From Sulfolobus sp. A20 (lineage in GTDB: Archaea; Thermoproteota; Thermoprotei_A; Sulfolobales; Sulfolobaceae), in assembly GCF_001719125.1 (NCBI RefSeq), contig NZ_CP017006.1, positions 2,308,384 to 2,372,383 of the forward strand: DNA of 64,000 bases, given 5' to 3'. The notes beneath the pieces are model-generated. The model saw nothing but the letters and a program-made list of their open reading frames with translations, searched no databases and was not told the origin of the DNA. Below are positions 9,798 to 16,472 of the stretch, piece after piece. The stretch's first letter is position 1. Each line of letters begins with the position of its first letter. A program made the position numbers and the translations under genes.

Positions 9798-10156
9798 TCT
9801 TCTAACGGAGTAACTCCTATAACGCTTTAGACATAGGAGGAGGGGAACAGTTGTCAGTATTAGCTCTGCGTGGAAGGAGGAGGACAGACCTCAACCTGTA
9901 TAGTGGGGAAAAGACAAGACGAGAGAATGCTCCATCATCTTTAGAAAACCTTTTTACCTTAGAAACGATATAAAAATTAGGGAGTGGCGGGTCAGCCTGG
10001 TTTGGGCTCTTCATAGGTCTGCTCGCACGGTATTCATCATTCCCTGCCACTCCCAATTCCTCTTCTGCAAGCGTATATTTAAAAACTTTTCTTTTTCGCT
10101 CTATTATCTTTAATAACGCATCAGTAATAATATTATAAGTTAGGAGAGACTTGAGT
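9798..10156. other. Non-coding relic stretch with a long inverted repeat
   Basis: The first 50 bases (ggagtaactcctataacgct and gacataggagga) resemble the right-end relic at 15430-15495. Bases 9980-9991 (gggagtggcggg) pair with 10042-10054 (ccctgccactccc) over 12-13 positions, closing a loop of about 50 bases. A TATA-like gatataaaaa precedes the stem. I considered a tRNA and rejected it because there is no T-arm. One plus-strand frame (SAWFGLFIGLLARYSSF) looks faintly coding. No complete gene is present. Confidence 0.35.
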
Positions 10157-10220
10157 GGTGGGGGAGAGGGAGAAGGAGGTAAGATTGCTAAAACTGAACC
10201 AAAGAATAGGTACGTTGTGG
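10157..10220 (+). repeat. Direct repeat, copy 2 (interrupted)
   Basis: This is the partner of the 9511 copy. It ends at gttgtgg, where the TnpB relic 10221-10529 begins; the expected continuation ctaacataac resumes at 10530. The pair shows the element's boundaries. Confidence 0.5.
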
Positions 10221-10529
10221 GGTTTGGGTTTCATCGGATCTCATATATATCGAGGGCTTTCACGGGAGTCAAGCGAAATTTTCGCCCTCACCCGCCCCAT
10301 TAGCGGGATAATCTAAACCCACCTAAGTGGGGGAACCCGCACATCTTTAGGAAAATATTCAATGAAGCATTCAACTGCCTATCTAACTTAAACCCACACT
10401 TCTCACATGTAAAGGTCTTACCAACCTTTCGGGATACATATCCACATCTGGGGCAAGACCTTTTTCATTCAGTGCAATGTAAGATATCAATTATAAACTT
10501 AATTCTCTCACTGGAACTGCTTACCATGG
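10221..10529 (-). mobile_element. TnpB (IS200/IS605 OrfB) C-terminal relic
   Basis: On the minus strand a frame reads SCPRCGYVSRKVGKTFTC and EKCGFKLDRQLNASLNIF, the treble-cysteine zinc ribbon and last catalytic-aspartate region of TnpB, then MCGFPHLGG at its C-terminus. A structured right-end sequence follows, with a gcccc-attagc-gggat palindrome. The N-terminal nine-tenths of the gene are missing. A close relative lies at 24148-24409. Boundaries are defined by comparison with the empty site at 9511-9578. Confidence 0.6.
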
Positions 10530-10617
10530 CTAACATAACTAGTTAAATATTCCCATGCCTATATATACGTCGACGAAATATTTTGAGGTTAACTTAAGTA
10601 ATGGGTAAACCACAAGT

Positions 10618-11091
10618 CTAATAGTATATCTGGAGAGATTTTAGAGCTGAGCGATAAGGTCTTATCTTATGAGAACGTGGTTGAGAGAAATACTGAGACG
10701 TGGAATTTAGCTGACCTCCTCCCCGCCCTAAAGGGCGAGGGTTCCCTTAGAGCGGTTCACTGGTTTATGGTTTACCGCCTTCACCACTTCATAGCTAGTG
10801 GGCTTTAACGCCCGCTCCGTTCATCCAGCGGTAGACCAAAGGCTGGGTCTTCAGCCACTTTACCCCTATCCCTTGGGTAGAGGAGCCCTCGCTCCACCCT
10901 CCTCGAGACTTGGGGATATGTACTGAGGAGGAAGGACACGTTCTCATTACGCTTTATGGCTTCCCTCCTCCCCAACAACTTTGCTTCACTAAAAGCTTAA
11001 AAACTTTACCTCATGGCGAGGCTTGTCCTTCCTTTGTCACTAACAAATTGGACGATTTTAATGAGAAGTTTAAAATAAACCTCATAAAGCT
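10618..11091 (+). pseudogene. HTH_10 regulator fragment split by a mobile element
   Basis: Bases 10620-10710 match 34961-35051, inside the bat-type regulator gene at 34721, nearly base for base (tatcttatgagaacgtggtt). The match resumes at 11040 with ctaacaaattggacgatttt and ends near 11085. Between the halves lies the 327-base element 10713-11039. Only about 140 bases of the regulator remain: no start, no helix-turn-helix and no stop. This is a partial duplication that later received an insertion. Confidence 0.6.
10713..11039. mobile_element. TnpB-less element of 327 bases, copy A
   Basis: The element starts gacctcctccccgcccta and ends gtccttcctttgtca. It is nearly identical to 17858-18178. 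It encodes no convincing protein but is full of local inverted repeats. On the minus strand its 3' end reads ccctttagggcggggagga, the right end seen after TnpB relics such as 15321-15495. I infer a deletion derivative of an IS200/IS605-family element that kept its ends and perhaps the RNA-coding right-end region. Insertion into the regulator fragment fixes both borders. Confidence 0.6.
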
Positions 11092-11137
11092 GACCTCCTC
11101 CTTGCCTTAAAGGGCGAGGCTTTTTCCATTTTATAAG

Positions 11138-12091
11138 ACTTATACCCATCTTGATTATTATGAAATTAGACTTGTTAGATACTTCTAAAACTATTCAACT
11201 GATGAGAGAGTAGTGAAAGGATAAGGTTTTTTATTCTACTACAATTGAGGTGATTATTGTAACTCCTTCTTTTTCTAACTCCTCCTTAATCTTCTTTTCA
11301 ACGTAGTTTGCTATTAAAAATAGCTTCACTGGCTTGTTGAAGAGTTGTGGTATCAACTTTTTTCTAATGAGTATTTGCTCTAAAGCACCCTCATCGGCAA
11401 AGTTCTTAACCTCAAAGACGTAAACGTAATCATCAGTCTCATAAAAATCAACCTCAAATATCCTACCCTTATCTATAATGCCAAGAGTATCAACAATACT
11501 ACCGTGTTTAACATTATTTGGGTTTATCCCATGCAACTCCAAAGCCTCCTTATAAACCATCATAATAGTCCTCTCCAAACCCCTACCAGCCCTACTAGTA
11601 AAACTACCAATCTCAGTAGCAAGCTTACTCAAAAGCTTAGAATTCTCCCTAATAGCCTCTTCATGTTCTTTCAAAATTTCACCCTGTTGTTTAATAGCCT
11701 CTTGTAGACCTTTAATTGCCTCTCCTTGTTGTTTTATAGCTTCTTGTAAGCTTTTGATTGCTTCCCCATGTTCTTTTAAAATTTCTCCTTGTTGTTTTAC
11801 AGTCTCTTGTAAACTTTTGATCGCCTCTTGTAAGCTTTTGATCGCCTCTCCATGCTCCTTCAAAATTTCTCCTTGTTTCTTAACAGTCTCTTCTAGGCTT
11901 TTTATGGCACTGCTGTTCTCTTCTAATTTCTTTATTACTACTTCGTCTTTTAGCTTGTCGTAAATTTTGTTTGCTAATGCTGATATGAATTTAGGATCAT
12001 TTAACAGCTTTTCAATCATCTCGTCAGTCTCAATCGCCATACAGTTTTAATCTTTAAAGAAAGGGCTTAATATTTATTTCCTATCTGAAAC
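11138..12091. repeat. Duplicated cassette, copy 1 (pairs with 36920-37893)
   Basis: About 950 bases are shared with 36920-37893, including non-coding flanks: acttatacccatcttgatt at the low end and cttaatatttatttcct at the other. The unit contains one gene with its promoter. No terminal inverted repeats are visible. Confidence 0.6.
11231..12040 (-). CDS. Coiled-coil protein with C-terminal PD-(D/E)XK nuclease-like domain (DUF3782-like)
   Basis: A 269-residue protein from ATG 12040. Residues 1-45 are a conserved head (MAIETDEMIEKLLNDPKF). Next come about twelve perfect or near-perfect heptads of types EAIKSLQ, ETVKQQG and EILKEHG, a long coiled coil. The last 125 residues hold RIFEVDFYETDD and VYVFEVKNF, an Asp...Glu-x-Lys pattern of PD-(D/E)XK nucleases. 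A near-copy at 37012 has thirteen heptads. Such proteins are common in Sulfolobales; their function is unknown. A restriction-like or DNA-end role is inference. A TATA-like taatatttat lies about 28 bases upstream. Confidence 0.8.
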   Translation of the reverse strand: MAIETDEMIEKLLNDPKFISALANKIYDKLKDEVVIKKLEENSSAIKSLEETVKKQGEILKEHGEAIKSLQEAIKSLQETVKQQGEILKEHGEAIKSLQEAIKQQGEAIKGLQEAIKQQGEILKEHEEAIRENSKLLSKLATEIGSFTSRAGRGLERTIMMVYKEALELHGINPNNVKHGSIVDTLGIIDKGRIFEVDFYETDDYVYVFEVKNFADEGALEQILIRKKLIPQLFNKPVKLFLIANYVEKKIKEELEKEGVTIITSIVVE

Positions 12092-12092
12092 A

Positions 12093-12337
12093 GTGTGTGG
12101 ACAACAATTTCACCTATCCCCATAAAATTCAATTTTATTCCAACTTATGCCAATAGATTTTGAGTAAATTGTGTTGAAGAATATTTTTAGCCATCTCGTC
12201 ATTGTGTTTGTTGTTGAGTTAGGCGAGTTTTAGGAAATCAAACCTGTTCTCTTCCCAATAGATGAGTTGCCTCACACAAAACACTTTTCCATCTAAAGAA
12301 AATTCAATTTATATCAACCAAATTGTTGTCCACACAC
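12093..12337. mobile_element. MITE-like derivative of the IS6-type element
   Basis: A 245-base element with ends gtgtgtggacaac and gttgtccacacac, perfect inverted repeats. The internal sequence is the two outer parts of the 26279 element joined. It abuts the duplicated nuclease cassette. I see no obvious target duplication. Confidence 0.7.
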
Positions 12338-12681
12338 CCTCTTCCTATGACACTCCCTTCTTGTCAACTTAAAGATCATGAGGAGTGGAGCTTTCTCCCG
12401 CAATACCAGAAGGAGAACAGAGGGGGAATGAGGGAAATCTTCAAGCTGTAGCTCTGATTTCACTTTTTTTAACCCCTCTGCTCATAGATATGGAAAAAAG
12501 TACTTTGCTATCTACGCCATAAAGGGCTTGCCTCACTTTGTAAAAACTTAAGATAGTCATTTATGTCTACTAAACGGGGTGGGACACTAGACTGAATCCC
12601 TTTCCCCATGAGAGGCTTTCTTCATTTTTGCTCACGGTATATGCAGAATAATAGAGATGCATATGGGTATTAACGTCTCTT
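12338..12681. other. Non-coding stretch with TnpB left-end relics
   Basis: The part ggagctttctcccgcaatacc is the reverse complement of the block at 27560-27620 upstream of a TnpB start, and also resembles 53845-53900. Near 12510-12535, gccataaagggcttgcctca leads to ctttgtaa, a member of the short repeat family at 43118, 45889 and 57596. No gene is seen. Confidence 0.4.
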
Positions 12682-12909
12682 TCAATCTCCTAGTAATTCC
12701 TTAAGTGCGTATATCTGCTTATTAAACACTTTCTCAGTGATGTCTTTATTAGTAAGCATGTAATGGATTACTAATATGTCAAGCTCTTTTATCTCCTTTC
12801 TATTACATGCAACCTTTTTACTTAAATTTTCATACTGTTTTTTGACATATTCATAAGCTTTTTTAGGGTCGTTAGCTACGATCTGTAGCTGTAAGCCCAA
12901 TTTTCCCAA
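12682..12909 (-). CDS. Small protein, third member of the lectin/ATPase module
   Basis: A 75-residue basic, helical protein (KKAYEYVKKQYENLSKKVAC, EIKELDILVIHYML). The first start is TTG 12909, 23 bases after the TOPRIM-like gene. The same frame is open a little further upstream (LRDKQIENSLGKLG), so this may instead be the C-terminal end of the preceding protein after a frameshift. I recognise no family. Its orientation and spacing place it in the same transcript as the ATPase gene. Confidence 0.45.
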   Translation of the reverse strand: MGKLGLQLQIVANDPKKAYEYVKKQYENLSKKVACNRKEIKELDILVIHYMLTNKDITEKVFNKQIYALKELLGD

Positions 12910-12932
12910 AGAGTTCTCTATTTGTTTGTCCC

Positions 12933-13418
12933 TCAGGGATCGTCTTCTTCAATCTCGTGCTGGGTAAACTGGCTATTTCCTTTATTGCCGTTAAAGGTTA
13001 TAATGATGTGTCTCTCAAGTTCAAAATCAAGCTCAAAGACTTCACGTTTTATTTCCGTTACATTATAGTGTTCTAGTGAACTCCTCAGTTTTTGGTACTT
13101 ATCTTCATTATCTATATCTCCTATGAACATTACGTTCTTCAAGCTTCTTTTTTCCACTTCCTCTTTCAGTCCTCTTATTGCGTTTTGCCAATTATCTATA
13201 CCTTTTATCTTAAGTTTTATGATGTTTATGGTCTTTTCACATTTAGTATAAACAATAGCGATTAGCGGCAATATTATCTTAATGTCCAGACTTCCGTCCA
13301 TAACAACTATTGTATGTTCCCCAGTTTCCTTCAAGCTAAGTTTGTGGCGTCTCAGCTCCTTAAATATTTGTAAAAATTGTGAGTAATCTGTTCCAAATAA
13401 AAACTTAACCTTAGCCAA
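12933..13418 (-). CDS. Unknown protein, possibly TOPRIM-like (DUF3226-like)
   Basis: A 161-residue protein that overlaps the ATPase gene by 8 bases, so translation is probably coupled. The layout FLFGTDYSQFLQIFKEL, then KNVMFIGDIDNEDKYQKL, resembles the acidic motifs of TOPRIM/DUF3226 proteins (E-G-x-D and D-x-D). The first catalytic glutamate is not visible, so the match is weak. The C-terminal third is polar and ends in EIEEDDP. Known two-gene defence systems such as PARIS and OLD/Gabija pair an AAA_15 ATPase with a TOPRIM or nuclease partner. A similar effector role is inferred. Confidence 0.55.
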   Translation of the reverse strand: MAKVKFLFGTDYSQFLQIFKELRRHKLSLKETGEHTIVVMDGSLDIKIILPLIAIVYTKCEKTINIIKLKIKGIDNWQNAIRGLKEEVEKRSLKNVMFIGDIDNEDKYQKLRSSLEHYNVTEIKREVFELDFELERHIIITFNGNKGNSQFTQHEIEEDDP

Positions 13419-15162
13419 CTGTCTCTCCTCTGACGATCACTCTTGGGTCTAAGCCCAACTCCAAGTATTTTGAAAGGTCTTCTATTTCTCTTATGATGAG
13501 TTTACCACCACTTTTTATGTCGACTGCCAGACACCTTGCACCCAAAGTTTCCACAATGTCCTCAGCCACATCTAGGTTATGCGTAGTGACCACAATCTGC
13601 CCGGGTATATCATCAAACCAAGCTATTATCCTTCCCAACAGCTTTGGATTCAGATGGCTCTCTATATCGTCCCATAGTATTAGCCCAGGCTTCAAGAACT
13701 CATAGAGTAGCCTTACTGTCAAGAATATCTGCAGTCCTTCTCCTAGGTCAAAGAGCCTCACTCTCTTACCGTCCGATCTCATCAAATAGAAGGTGTTTTG
13801 TCCTCCAAAGGGCTCAAAAGTTATTGTTGGTATGTACTCCTCGTTGTTCACTTCATTAATGTCTGAGATCACTTCCTTTATTACGTCTGTCATGTTCGAT
13901 ATTGTCTCCCAGTTATTTTCAATGTATGAGATATACTTTCTTAGTAACAACGAATTTATGAATAGTGATCTCTGCTCGCCTTTCGTGACCTCCTTATCTC
14001 CTTCTAAAACCCTTTTAATTATGTTGTTATCATACGTTATCTTAACTACCCTTTTTCCTCCCTCTATCTCTACTGGAAGTTGAGTGTTATAAAAGTGGAA
14101 AAGGAACCTACTCTTTTGCGCGTTATTTTCAATACCGTGAAGATAAGCTAGGAGCTCGATGGAGTCGTTAAACCCTGCTGGTTTTTGCTCTGCAGAGGCT
14201 AACAAGTAAAGGGCTTCGAGAAGGCTAGTCTTCCCTGCATTATTAGCTCCTATGATGACGTTAACTTTCCCTAAATCTATGCTTCCCTCTGAAATTCCCT
14301 TGAAGTTTTTGATTCTGACTTTCTCAAACCCTACCTGTTGGACCTCCTTTACCCCTAAATATTTACCATCATATAAGATTAAGGAATTTATTCTTATTTT
14401 AGAGGTCAAAATACCGCTATTACCCACCACGTATATGTGACCAGGCTTACTGTTTGACGCAAGATAGATAGGAGGCAACTCAGCTCTATCAAGAGAGATA
14501 GTAAGTGAGCTGTAGTTTAAGACTATCTTTAAGGTATGTCTCCCTTTAACCTCATTGATATTAATAGGTAACAGCTCGCAGTTCCCATCAGGATTTACTA
14601 AAACGATACTATCTTTTATAGGACTATTAGGGGTTTGTAATTTTCGAGAGTATATAGGGTTAAAACCCACAGCGTAGCTACCCTTAGCGTAATATTTATC
14701 GCAACCACCTAAGAGTTGGCCGTTACAGTTAGCTTTAGAATCGGGCTCACTTTCCGCTAAAAAGCCTACTATTAGGTTATCCCCCTCTCCTTCATAGGTG
14801 TAATCAACTTCTAAGTAAAATGACGGTCCTATTTCCTTACGTGTGAACAAATAGGTTGCAGTATTAGTTTCCCCGTTAATTAGCGTTCCGTCAAAATCTT
14901 GTAACTCCTTTGCGTTCTTACAATCCTCATATTTTACTACTTTAAAGTCATGGACTAGAAAATCTTTATCATCAGGAAGAGTGTCAGGCTTATCTTTAAC
15001 AAAATAAATATATGTTATGCCTTTATCGACATTTACGTAAACCTTTCCATTGTGTGCGAAAGCCCCAACTAAATTATAGTGGTCATCATATACTTTATAA
15101 CCTTTAGCATCAAAATTAATTATTGCTAGTCCCTCGCCCTCTACTTTAGCCCTATATATCAT
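13411..15162 (-). CDS. AAA_15-type ATPase with N-terminal lectin-like domain
   Basis: The frame opens at 15186; I prefer ATG 15162, which fits a TATA-like box at 15194-15204. Residues about 1-270 look like a beta-sandwich of the concanavalin/LamG type (SFYLEVDYTYEGEGDN, NLIVGFLAES, GSYAVGFNPI, GRHTLKIVLNYSSLTISLD). The ATPase half has RIKNFKGISEG, Walker A GANNAGKTS, a signature-like LGEGLQIFL, Walker B LILWDD followed by IESHLNP, and an H-loop VVTTHNLD. The Walker B second acidic residue is Asp, not Glu. A lectin-like domain fused to an OLD/RecF-like ATPase is unusual. It overlaps the next gene, its probable effector. Confidence 0.75.
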   Translation of the reverse strand: MIYRAKVEGEGLAIINFDAKGYKVYDDHYNLVGAFAHNGKVYVNVDKGITYIYFVKDKPDTLPDDKDFLVHDFKVVKYEDCKNAKELQDFDGTLINGETNTATYLFTRKEIGPSFYLEVDYTYEGEGDNLIVGFLAESEPDSKANCNGQLLGGCDKYYAKGSYAVGFNPIYSRKLQTPNSPIKDSIVLVNPDGNCELLPININEVKGRHTLKIVLNYSSLTISLDRAELPPIYLASNSKPGHIYVVGNSGILTSKIRINSLILYDGKYLGVKEVQQVGFEKVRIKNFKGISEGSIDLGKVNVIIGANNAGKTSLLEALYLLASAEQKPAGFNDSIELLAYLHGIENNAQKSRFLFHFYNTQLPVEIEGGKRVVKITYDNNIIKRVLEGDKEVTKGEQRSLFINSLLLRKYISYIENNWETISNMTDVIKEVISDINEVNNEEYIPTITFEPFGGQNTFYLMRSDGKRVRLFDLGEGLQIFLTVRLLYEFLKPGLILWDDIESHLNPKLLGRIIAWFDDIPGQIVVTTHNLDVAEDIVETLGARCLAVDIKSGGKLIIREIEDLSKYLELGLDPRVIVRGETVG

Positions 15163-15193
15163 AATAATAAATATGTGGTAAATCATAATAATC

Positions 15194-15204
15194 TTTTTTA
15201 AGGC
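15194..15204 (-). promoter_or_regulatory. Probable TATA box of the lectin/ATPase module
   Basis: The minus strand reads ccttaaaaaaga about 35 bases above ATG 15162. It would place transcription near 15172 and support the second of two possible starts. Confidence 0.35.
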
Positions 15205-15320
15205 TATCCAGAGAGGAACGTTAAACCTCGCCTTTTAGGGCTGAGTCACTTCAAAGCTTTGTGCTTTTCATAACTTTAAGATTGAGAGGAAGCCTGGGTT
15301 GTTATTAACTGTCCTTTAAG

Positions 15321-15495
15321 TCACAAGCTTCACAGTGATGTTAACGTAGCTTTAAACATAATAAAAAATAAAGAGGATTGTAAGCGTATTAAAGAAGCCC
15401 CTTTCCTTTCTAGTTTCTTCAAATGGAGTAACTCCCTTAAAGGGGAGTAACGCTTTAGACCTCGGTAGAACCCTTTAGGGCGGGGAGGAGGTCAG
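15321..15495 (+). mobile_element. TnpB C-terminal relic with right end
   Basis: The frame reads KLHSDVNVALNIIKNKEDCK, the final helix region of TnpB, and ends at TAA near 15451. The right end follows and terminates ccctttagggcggggagga plus ggtcag. The rest of 15187-15651 holds a damaged short repeat (cctcgccttttagggctga) and otherwise nothing recognisable. Confidence 0.55.
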
Positions 15496-15651
15496 TGAAA
15501 TGCGTTGAACTACAATTTTTTAGAACCAAGAGGTAAACGTACTTGGCAAGCTCTTCAACGCAAGATGCTAGGTGAATGAACTTATATCTATTTTCATATG
15601 ATTCTAGCCTATCAAATATTTCTAAATGTGTTTCAGTGACCTTGCGTATCC

Positions 15652-16161
15652 TTATCTAAACTCATTTTCAAGACCTTTATAAACAAGTATTGGAAATCCA
15701 TACTTATTCTCATATTCACAGACTATCTTCTCAACCTTTTCGAGTTTTCCTCCTATTAAATAACCCGCTAACCCTCCTAAAACTGCAGAACTAACAGCTA
15801 TTAGCAAATCTTTCTTAGTAGCAGAAGATAAATTGGCTGTTGAACCAGCAATTATTCCTCCCTCTTCTTCATAAGTTGTAGTCTCATAGATTTCAATGAC
15901 CTTCCACACAATTCCTAACTCCTCAAGAAATTTTACTATAACTGAAACCGCTTCACATATGTTATTATATTTAAATACTTTTATAGGATTATTGAAATCG
16001 ACCCTAAGGCTTATGAAATCGATCTTACCGTTATTCAACGTTATCTTTGGTTTATCATCAATGTTAAGGTATTTTGATGCAGCCTTTTCAACATCTTCCT
16101 TACTTATCATCTCCCTTACATCCTTAACTCTTATCAATACTCTATAATGCTTACGCATCAC
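15652..16161 (-). CDS. Unknown protein with glycine-rich hydrophobic segment
   Basis: A 169-residue protein from ATG 16161. The N-terminal 100 residues are mixed alpha/beta (LNIDDKPKITLNNGKIDFIS). Residues about 118-140 (AVSSAVLGGLAGYLIGG) form a small-residue membrane or glycine-zipper helix. The charged C-terminus is EKIVCEYENKYGFPILVYKG. The arrangement of soluble domain, glycine-zipper helix and short tail would fit a pore-forming or membrane-associated effector, but I recognise no family. The unknown protein at 50386 has a similar glycine-rich segment (AKTVLGSAIGLTIG). It stands alone between a TnpB relic and the DUF3800 gene. Confidence 0.55.
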   Translation of the reverse strand: MMRKHYRVLIRVKDVREMISKEDVEKAASKYLNIDDKPKITLNNGKIDFISLRVDFNNPIKVFKYNNICEAVSVIVKFLEELGIVWKVIEIYETTTYEEEGGIIAGSTANLSSATKKDLLIAVSSAVLGGLAGYLIGGKLEKVEKIVCEYENKYGFPILVYKGLENEFR

Positions 16162-16211
16162 TGTACTATATGTCTCCTTAGACTTATATAGTTAAATTTG
16201 AAGTTGCTGAC

Positions 16212-16290
16212 GTGTGTGGGCAAGGATTTCATTTTATAAAAATTTTATCTTATGCTTATCAATTTCAGGATTGTAGGGCGGGGAGGAGGT
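16212..16290. repeat. Relics of IS6-type end and TnpB right end
   Basis: gtgtgtgggcaaggatttca followed by ttttatcttatgcttatc is a degraded end of the IS6-type element. At 16274 it meets gtagggcggggaggaggtga, a TnpB-type right end. Confidence 0.45.
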
Positions 16291-16371
16291 GAGAATTGTG
16301 AGAGAGTGAGAGAGAAAAGAATAAAAGACTAAAAAGCGAATAATAAGTTAGGTGATGCACCTGGATGAGGG

Positions 16372-16396
16372 GATCCTTGGTGTTGCACCAGGGATC
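16372..16396 (+). other. Strong hairpin, 11-bp stem
   Basis: gatccttggtg pairs with caccagggatc around a ttg loop, with one G-T pair. It lies 75 bases beyond the end of the DUF3800 gene. It could be a small RNA, a terminator-like fold or a transposon subterminal palindrome. No conserved box motifs could be assigned with confidence. The rest of 16291-16472 shows nothing else. Confidence 0.4.
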
Positions 16397-16472
16397 TCTG
16401 ACAAAAAAGATGATATCACGAGGGGTAGGAGGTTAGAGTAAGTCTAACTAAAGTTAAAATTTTAGTTAGCAA

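Noticed and set aside
9980-10054. Possible tRNA: seven-base acceptor-like ends gggagtg and cactccc with a D-arm-like ggtcagcctggttt.
   Set aside because: There is no T-arm or GTTCxAxTC loop, and the anticodon stem does not pair. It is kept only as an inverted repeat.
11754-11963. Plus-strand frames across the heptad coding region, also at 37472-37765.
   Set aside because: They are mirror frames of the repeated heptads on the minus strand.
16350-16420. Possible C/D box small RNA (tgatg, ggatga and ctga words).
   Set aside because: Box spacing and sequence do not fit C, D', C' and D; the strong central hairpin is also unlike such RNAs.
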